The translations under genes and the position numbers were made by a program. Of a DNA stretch of 64,000 nucleotides, positions 56,670 to 64,000 are shown one piece after another; the first letter of the stretch is position 1; every line of letters begins with the position of its first letter. The notes under the pieces were generated by a model. The model ran no database searches and was not told the DNA's origin. It saw only the letters and a program-made list of their open reading frames with translations. The stretch lies in NCBI GenBank assembly GCA_035772735.1, contig JASDFA010000008.1, positions 5,748,501-5,812,500 of the forward strand, written 5' to 3'. The stretch comes from Datura wrightii (taxonomy: Eukaryota; Streptophyta; Magnoliopsida; Solanales; Solanaceae).

Positions 56670-58084
56670 GTTCGGTGGTTTTTGGGTATATAACTACACG
56701 CAAGTGCACGTGGTCGAACAAGTACTAAAGTGGCTCAAGCAAGCCAAGTATCGATCCCACAGAGACTGGACTAAAGTAACAATCTACTCAAGTGCCAATA
56801 AACATTAACTCTAAAATGCAGACAACAGTGTGAAGAGAAATTTGATATTTTGTTTCCTAATTTTATACTAAGTCTAAAATGAATATACAAATTGAGTCTG
56901 AACTATAAGTATGAGCATGCTGAGGTTAAATGAACATGTAGAGAAATAAATTATCGATACAATTTGATTAATCTTTCCTCCGGTTGCTAGTCAAGAATTA
57001 TTGCCTATGGATTAAAACTCTCGTATTTAACCCAACTTAAGAATCATGAACCTTCCACCTACATTTCTGTGATAAAACGAAATTCATGTTCTAGCCATAC
57101 AAAAACGATTCCTTAATTGACTAATACAACTTTCAGGTATATTTCTATCCTGAAGGTAAATCAATTCTCAATTTTCCAAAACTAAGAAAAGATCATATCG
57201 TATTAATTCACAACTTTCCAATTTCTTGCTCTCTCGAGTGAAACCAGACTTTTTAGATGTACATTAACGTTGGCCACACATTAATGCAGTAAGAACAAGA
57301 ATCAATAGAACAACCATTGAAGAAAAGACGAAAAACCAATTTATCAATAATTACATTTCAATACAATTGTTCTTAACCTCAGCAAGAAGAGGATTTAGCC
57401 ACTCATTTGTGGATTAAACATCGTTAAATGAGTGTTAATCATACAAGCAATTGAAATAAAGAAGAAGAAGATAGAGAAAAACCCTGAGATTTTCGTCCCC
57501 TCAACTGCCTGTAACCCGCGTTCTTGCTCCACCAAATCAGAATAATTAAAAATGAACCTAAGTGTTCTATTTATACTAGTGGGAATTCTTCCCGGAATAA
57601 CAAGCAACGTGTCACGGAGTGCATCGCGGAACACTGCCTCCGTGACATGCCACCAACGCGGACCCTTACTGGAATCCGGACGTCCAGGTATTTAGGCCCA
57701 ACGTGGCACGACATGCAACGCGGGGCTAGGCCAACGTGCCACGGCCCCAACACACACCTCCACTGGAAATAGGCGTAATTTCACCATCCAGGAAGAATGC
57801 ATCCACGATGGCAGCGTGACACGGCTCCATTGCGGAGCCCCTTTAATTCGTGCCTTCAAGTGTTTTTCTTCCTTGCTAGCTTCCGAGTCTAATCCCAATC
57901 TCTCCCAACATGCATCTTAGCTCCATAACTTTATATTTTTCCTGCGAAACAACGCTAATCATGTTGGTTAGTATAAATTCACATTTTATTACAAAGCACA
58001 TGAGAATGTATAAACATCGATAGATAAAGAAGGTAAAATGACACATTTAAGTATCACTTAGGCATATAAATTTTCCCAAGATCA
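56670..58084 (-). repeat. 3' LTR of copy C
   Basis: 1415 bp, TGTTCGG to AAGATCA on the plus strand. TATA box 57568-57575 (minus), palindromes at 57608-57649 and a decayed one at 57801-57837. Confidence 0.93.
57568..57575 (-). promoter_or_regulatory. TATA box in LTR of copy C
   Basis: TATAAATA on the minus strand in the same ACTAGTATAAATAGAACACT context as in copies A and B. Confidence 0.72.
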
Positions 58085-59824
58085 CTTACCCCACACGTAA
58101 ATCCTTGTTCGTCCCCCAACAATAATCTTACACCTCATGCAATTGACACCCCATCCTGGCTACTTCGGCTCGACAATTCAAGCTACGGTTATACCGATTA
58201 TTTAATACAGCAAATCATCAAGAAAACATGCATAGTCTTATCAATAGAATGACCTTCAACACATTAAGACCTCCTAGACTCAAGAATTGACTCTCGATAT
58301 CGGCAAACTCATGCAAATCAGCTGATCAAGATATCCGACACGAAATTTAATCTCTCGCCAAGCATGTGCCCTCGCAACACAAGAGAATTTTCCCCCCTTT
58401 TTAATTTTATGAACTCAAAGACATTACATGCAGGGGCATATAAACAAAATTTCACTCTCTCTCCCAAAAGAATTCACATGCATCATGTCATGAACCATAG
58501 GCTTGCCTTTAGTGTATTACTCCACTAATATAAGAACGTGTGTTGTAAAATCACGTAGGACTTAACGGGTTGTAATGTAAGCTACGGAACTAGTAAATAC
58601 TGGGCTAACCACTAATAACAACCAGCATCCTTAAGCGCTTTTTTCAATACATCCCATCAACCTTATGGGCATTGTTTCTTCCTTCATCCTCCCATTCTTG
58701 AAGTCTGTCTTTATTTTTGACCCCATATCTTTAAGCACAGTTGACTCAATAACACAGATTATTTATACATCTTCATTATATTTAATTTATAACGAGTGCA
58801 CCTTCGACCTCTTCTTTCCTTTCATCACTCTGCTTTTTCTTTTCTTTTCACCATTCTCACTCCTTGACACTGTGGGAAAATTATTTTCGTTTCCTGAGCG
58901 CTTAAGAGTTTTGGATCAAATTCACGGATAATGAAAAGGAGTTAAGCTCGGTTTACACCTTTTTTACAAAAGAAAAATAATAGGCTAAAGTCTCAATGGG
59001 CTAACTAGGATGTACATTCAAGGTGGGTACGATAAGAAAAACAAACTTTCGGTTAAAGCAAAGAAATGCCTACATCCTTTCCTACAATACACCTCCTTCA
59101 TTTCATTTTGTACACACACCAGGCAAGTTCTAGACACTTCACAATAGCATGGAAGACACGAAACCTCACTATACACTCATTTCACATTCTAAACTCAAGA
59201 CATATTAACAGACTCTTCAATCAGCTAATTACAAGAATTCAAACATTAAGCCTCAATCACACTGAGTCGAAACTCTATGGCCTAGGTATCTCAACATATT
59301 TACAAAGTTGCATGCTTTCATACGAATCACCTTTGCATCTCAAATATCATGTACAACACGCAACCAGAATTTCGCAACCATAAAGTAATTACATGTTTTG
59401 GGATGCAAACGAACAAAAGAAAAAAACTAAAAAGGACAAAATGAACAAAGAAATCTACTCCTAACAACTACATTTCCCTTAAGACGGTCGTCATCCATCC
59501 ATCATAGAGAACAGTCACTAATTACGACTTCGGTTCAATGGGACTATTCTCGGTAAAAGAACTGAAAACAAACGCCGAGAAACCCAAAAATTTAAAAATT
59601 CATGAAAAAAATTTAGAAATATCGATCATTTCGATAAAACAAAAATATGTACAAAACCTGCTAACAACATTCAACAGCACACAACAGCTTCACCTTAATT
59701 ACAATACAGACATACACACAAAAATCACAGGGCCACAAGTTTATCCAAGCACAACAACAGAACAGAGACATTAATAATAACAACAGCAACTGACACCTAA
59801 CTACTCCCACCCCACACTTAAATC
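58085..59824 (-). other. Non-coding tail of copy C
   Basis: It begins with the purine tract (TTACGTGTGGGGTAAG, minus strand, one change from copy B) and continues with sequence similar to copy B 29551-31378. No gene is credible; a short plus-strand frame at 58665-58931 is not conserved as protein. Confidence 0.6.
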
Positions 59825-59844
59825 GAACACTGTCCCCAGTGTTC
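59825..59844. other. Stem-loop just after ORF2, copy C
   Basis: Arms GAACACTG and CAGTGTTC with a TCCC loop, the same as in A and B. Confidence 0.6.
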
Positions 59845-59888
59845 ACAAAATTCAGCATAGTACGAAAGTAGGTGGTGAAACTCCCTGA

Positions 59889-61109
59889 TCAATAAAAGTA
59901 TTCCACTTATTTGTCAGGTGTTGCTGCCTCATCTCCCATGTCTGAATCGCCCCCGTCATCATCATCTGACTCCACATCAGAGTCATCATGACGTGTCTCC
60001 TCATCTGTGGGGACATCATCATCAGTGGGCTCAACAAAAGCTGGCCCCACTCGGCATAGAGCCCTGGCATTTTCGCCAAACGGGTAGTCTAGCTCGAGCT
60101 GCCACAGCTCCTCTTCTATTGCCGGCCTCCCGCCTATGCGTAGATGGAGCATCTGCATCCCAAACATGCGAGCCATGTACTGATCATCCCGAGCATGTCG
60201 CTCGGCTAATGTGAGAACTGGCACGTGAGTGGTGTCGGGTGCCTTAGTTTTGTTGACATCTAAGGCCCGCCTATCCATCTATAGGATGTAGTCAAGGGCC
60301 TCCTCCTATATATCCAGGCCCCTCAGGAACGTGGTCAGTAATCCACCAAACCCGTACCTGTGCCCTTGATGCAAACGGGCTCTCTTCATGGCGGAGACAA
60401 TCACGGCCCCAACATTGATCTCCAGCCCTTTCATCAATGCGTAGACCAAGCATACACGATCCCGGGTGACATCTGTCATGTGCACCCCCGGGATCAGGCA
60501 GGAACAAACAAGCTTCAGCCATATCCTGGCTACCCTGTTCATCTGTGAGTAGGGCAAGGTTTGATGGTAGCCCCTCTCCTTATGCCTGCTCCAACGTGCT
60601 GTAGACCGAGTTCCACACAAAGTGCGTCTAATATCCGCATATGGTGGAGTAATATTCAGTTGCCGAAGCACATGGGCATCTATGTCCCGCGCCCCCAAGA
60701 TGGCATTAAGGTGATGGGGCTCAAAAGTGACTATTTTCCCCTGTATCTTGATGGTGTGACTTCTGAGTGTCGGGTTCCAGTTGGCGTAGAATTCCCAAGT
60801 CAGGTGCAGGTTGCACTCTTTGGGCTCTTCAAAGATGAAGTTCAGCCCGGCTGCCTCAATTCTGTGGACAATCCTGGGGAACTCCTATGCCAACGGTTCC
60901 CTAGCAATGTGTTCTTCGGGGAAGCATTTGCTTTCCTTGTACTTTGCGTACCATTTCTTCCCCTCCTCTGTCACCCATTTGGTTCCATATTGACGGCGTT
61001 GGCCGCGTGGAACTGCTGGTGCTACTGGGACTGTTGTTCCCAGTCTAATTCTTTTCCTTCAGGCGCCTGATGTTGATGCGCCCTTCCCTTTATCTTGCCT
61101 GCTTGCCAT
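59889..61109 (-). pseudogene. ORF2 of copy C, five stops
   Basis: ATG at 61109 (MASRQ) to TGA at 59889-59891, exactly 1221 bp. All domains of the copy B protein are present in one frame: the basic N-terminus, AHVLRQLNITPPYADIRRTL, DVTRDRVCLVYALMKGLEIN and the acidic tail DSDVESDDDDGGDSDMGDE. Stops occur near 61060 and 60885, two within 60279-60305, and one near 59905. I find no insertion or deletion. Function as for copy B, unknown. Confidence 0.84.
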
Positions 61110-61114
61110 CGTTC

Positions 61115-61782
61115 CTGTCAAACCAAAAAGACAGTCCCAATGTTATTCCAATTAAAATTAGCTTCGACTAAGGTTGGGTTAAGCTAGGCTACCCCACACT
61201 TAGTCTTTAGCCACAATCACAACATTACGGCAAGATCATACTTATTTCCAAATAAAAAAACAAAACACAACAAATATGCCTCGTACATTCAAAGAATTCG
61301 ACGGTATAAATTTTCTTGTACTACTCAGACTTTGTACAGCTAACCACAACATTACCATCGATCACATTTTATCACATAGCACGCAGCAAACATTTCTATC
61401 AACAAAACTGATACAATTCCCCCAATTTCTATGCAATTTCAACAATTTCATTAACCCGGCAATCCATCGCACGTTAATCGTCTTAACGTTAAGCACAACC
61501 TCATGTTCCTCACCCAACATGCACACAGCAAGAAGAATTACACATTTCAACTCGATTTTAACATCTTCATATTCGAATTCTAACCCTAGCTACCATTTCG
61601 CAAGAATTTCAATCAAACATGTATTTATTGAGTTCATACCATTACATCGATACTATGAATATCAATCAACAATAATTTACATGAATTCATGCTCAATTTA
61701 CACTTAGGGCAAGTTTTCCTCACCTACTATGCTAAAAATCGGAAAAATAAGGTAAGAAATGAGATGAAGTTAACAAACATAC
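61115..61782 (-). other. Putative intron upstream of ORF2, copy C
   Basis: AAG|GTATGT at 61782 and TTTGGTTTGACAG ending at 61115, five bases before the ATG. The purine tract AAGTGTGGGGTAG lies inside at 61192-61203. Confidence 0.55.
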
Positions 61783-61936
61783 CTTAAATTCGATGATATC
61801 GAAGAAAAGTTGATAAAATTGAGCTCCTAGTCCGTGTCACGTTGGGGAAGGGGGGATTTTAGGGTGTTTGTCGCGGAGGAGATGAAAAAATGGGAAAAAT
61901 GAGGGAAAAACGGGGTTAAAAAGAAAGTTTTTCATG

Positions 61937-62120
61937 CGGGTCACCCGACGACCCGGTGTGACCCGTCGCGAAATACACTGCAACGTGTCACGGAGGGTAA
62001 TGCGGAGCATGCCCTTTGTGACACGGAGCCATCGCGCAGGTCTTATGGAATTTGAAAAAATTCCAAAATTACCTTCAACGTGTCACGGACGGTAACGCGG
62101 AGGCCCTCCTCCGTGACACG
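61937..62120. repeat. Cluster of inverted repeats between protease and ORF2, copy C
   Basis: Same four units as in A and B: 61937-61965, 61984-62025, an AT-rich palindrome with TGGAATTT arms (62046-62065) and 62079-62120. Confidence 0.75.
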
Positions 62121-62370
62121 GAGCCATCGCGTGGGCTCACTGTTTTGCCACTTTTTATTAATTTTCTTACCTCGATTTTTCCTTTGCAATCCTTTGCACA
62201 TTTATCCTCCGTTCAACCTGAAATTCATCTCACAACAAGAAATTGGTTAGAATTATAAGTTTCAATTAAAATACAAATTTTGTTTTTATATTTTTATTTT
62301 TCTCTTTTTTTTTCTTTTTTTTTCTTCTTTTCTTTTTTCAACGAAATCTATTCACATTTTACAAAAATTT
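62121..62370. repeat. Spacer with a pyrimidine-rich tract, copy C
   Basis: No gene. 62279-62338 is almost pure T and C on the plus strand. Copy A has A-rich runs at the matching place. Confidence 0.65.
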
Positions 62371-62388
62371 CACGGGTTGCCTCCCGTG
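62371..62388. terminator. Hairpin after the gag-protease stop, copy C
   Basis: CACGGG and CCCGTG arms, 12 bases past the stop at 62400, as in copy A. Terminator role uncertain. Confidence 0.4.
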
Positions 62389-62399
62389 CAGAGCCTGGT

Positions 62400-64000
62400 T
62401 TACCTTCGCGGCTCGATGTCATTAAGCTCATCATATCCTAGGGTGATGGACATTTTCTCTTGACCACCGTCCTCTCCCCAGTAATGCTTACATCGCTCCG
62501 GTGGTTTCCCCAATAACTCCCGTGACTCAATTCTCTGGAAAACATCATCTCGATTAATCATATTGATCACCGAGAGTTCCTCATACACAGCCAGGAGCTT
62601 GGTGGCCTTGTATACATCAAACACCTCCACCTTGTCGTGTGCTCGCATGGTTAGCTGCCCTGCAGCTACATCAATAAGTGCTTTCCCGGTAGCCAAGAAA
62701 GGATGTCCCAAAATAAATGGGACTTCGACGTCTGGCTCAAAATCCAACACGAAGAAATCTACCGGGAAGATAAGGGAGCCCACTTGCACCAGCACGTCTT
62801 CCACAATGCCATCAGGTCTGGCTAAGGAACGATCCGCTAGTTGCAAGATCACTGTTGTTGGTCTAGGACTCCCTAGACCCAACTTCTTGAATACCGATGA
62901 CGGCATCAAGTTAATGCTCGCTCCCAAATCACATAATCCGCGAGCTCGGATACTCTGCCCTATTGTAATTTGTATTGTAAAGCTCCCAGGGTCCTCGAGC
63001 TTTGTGGGCAACCTGTTTTGAATCCGGGAAGTGCACTCCTCCGTAAGAGCCACCGTAGCGTACTCCGTTAACCTGCTTTTGTTCGCCATGATGTCCTTAA
63101 TATACTTTGCGTTCTTCGGCACTCCCTGAAAAACATCAACAAGAGGTAAGTTAATGTGTACCGATTTAAGCACCTCCATGAACTTTTTGAAACACGCCTC
63201 CTCCTTGTGTTTCTTTAATCGTTGAGGGAACGGGGGTGGTGGTCTTTCTGGTTCAGCCTCCTTTTTCTTCCCCCTCTCATCACTTTGCTCCCTCTCAATT
63301 TCTATTGCTCCCAATTGTTGAGGTGGTCTTTATGGTTCCACCTCTTTAAGTTGCAAACCACTCCTTGTGGTCACTGCATTCACTTGCTTGGGGTTGGGAT
63401 CCGTGTCACTCGGAAGTCCTCCTCTAGTCCTGGTGTTTTGGGCTCCAGCAAATTGCCCAAACTGGTACTCCAGCGCCTTTGTAGCTAACTGATTGTTCTT
63501 TACCTCGGCTGCCAATTTCACGTAGTCAGCCTGCAATTGACCTTGGTTAGCTATCATTGTCTTGAACATTTCCTCTATGCTGGGTGATAGTGGTGGAGGA
63601 GGTGCTTTGTTGCTTCTATATTGTGCCTGATAGTTCTGCTGCCCTCCTTGAGTTCTCTGCGCCCCCTGACTCGAACTTTGCCCTTGATGGTTGTTGCTAC
63701 CCCAAGAGAAATTCGGGTGATTCCTATAGTTGGAATTGTAGCTGTTGCCATACTATAGGTGGTTGTTTCTCTGTACATTTCCAACAAAGTTCACGAAATC
63801 AGGATTTGCTCCACAACACTCAGCTGAGTGTTCACTACTCCCGCACACTTCACACCAAATCTGCTGCACTACATTCACTGGGGCTTGAGTCTGGTTCATG
63901 CTCATGTTGCTGAAGTGGGTGTTGAGTTGATTCTATAAAGCAGCTATCTGTGCAGCAATAGCTGTAAAACCATCCACTTCTAGGACTCCTGCTGCCTTCC
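62400..64000 (-). pseudogene. gag-protease of copy C, stops only, cut by window edge
   Basis: A 304-codon open stretch (62400-63314) covers the linker PPPFPQRLKKHKEEACFKKF and the protease with CDLGASINLMPSSVFKKLG, VPFILGHPFLATG and a C-terminus ending NDIEPRR. This copy shows the natural stop that B has lost. Upstream, in the same frame, SPSIEEMFKTMIANQ and a knuckle region near 63840 are separated by stops near 63328, 63752 and 63936. No frameshift is seen within the window. The rest of capsid lies beyond 64000. Confidence 0.86.

Larger units (their letters stand above)
56670..64000 (-). mobile_element. Copy C: partial non-autonomous Athila-like element
   Basis: Same layout as copy B: left (3') LTR, tail, ORF2, putative intron, palindromes and gag-protease, cut by the right edge inside gag. 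It carries nonsense mutations in ORF2 and gag but no frameshift that I can see. Its LTR is closer to copy A than to copy B in the U5 start (GGTATATAACTACACGC). Confidence 0.93.

Overview
The window reads as intergenic heterochromatin of a flowering plant, most likely a nightshade (Solanaceae). It is filled almost entirely with nested Ty3-type LTR retrotransposons. I found no host gene, tRNA, rRNA, CRISPR array or bacterial signal. The plant assignment rests on primer sites matching plant tRNA-Asp and initiator tRNA-Met, on Athila/Tat and chromovirus (Tekay/Del-like) protein motifs, and on TATA boxes inside LTRs. The family assignment is impression only.

Three elements of one family dominate: copy A (1-6671, cut by the left edge), copy B (28112-37842, complete, with target duplication CCAGT) and copy C (56670-64000, cut by the right edge). 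All run on the minus strand with LTRs of about 1.42 kb. Each has a tRNA-Asp primer site, then gag-protease, then a second gene (ORF2) resembling the plant 'putative transposon protein' domain, then a 1.8 kb non-coding tail. They carry no reverse transcriptase, RNase H or integrase, so they should depend on an Athila-type partner. ORF2 is exactly 1221 bp in all three copies. It is intact in B and carries only nonsense changes in A and C. A putative intron lies directly upstream of it, preceded by a cluster of palindromes that also occur in the LTR promoter.

Left part (6672-13744): copy A sits in a chromovirus LTR remnant, which sits in the integrase of a plus-strand Athila/Tat element (J). The 3' LTR of J abuts the gag of a minus-strand relative (L). 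A solo LTR of another family (8134-9725) interrupts the J tail. Middle (13745-27770): minus-strand chromovirus D inserted 9 bp upstream of the L TATA box. D breaks off in gag and joins head-to-head to plus-strand chromovirus E, whose integrase carries a solo Tat LTR (21964-23513). The E LTR has two minisatellites.

Right part (27771-64000): a deep nest. Chromovirus F (plus) has copy B in its 5' LTR and chromovirus G (plus) in its 3' LTR. G is broken in protease by minus-strand chromovirus H, and H is broken in gag by copy C. Every polymerase gene is a pseudogene. The one long intact reading frame is ORF2 of copy B.

A recurring theme is short GC-rich palindromes just upstream of the TATA box in LTRs of otherwise unrelated families. 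All coordinates, copy comparisons and identity impressions come from reading by eye, without alignment software.
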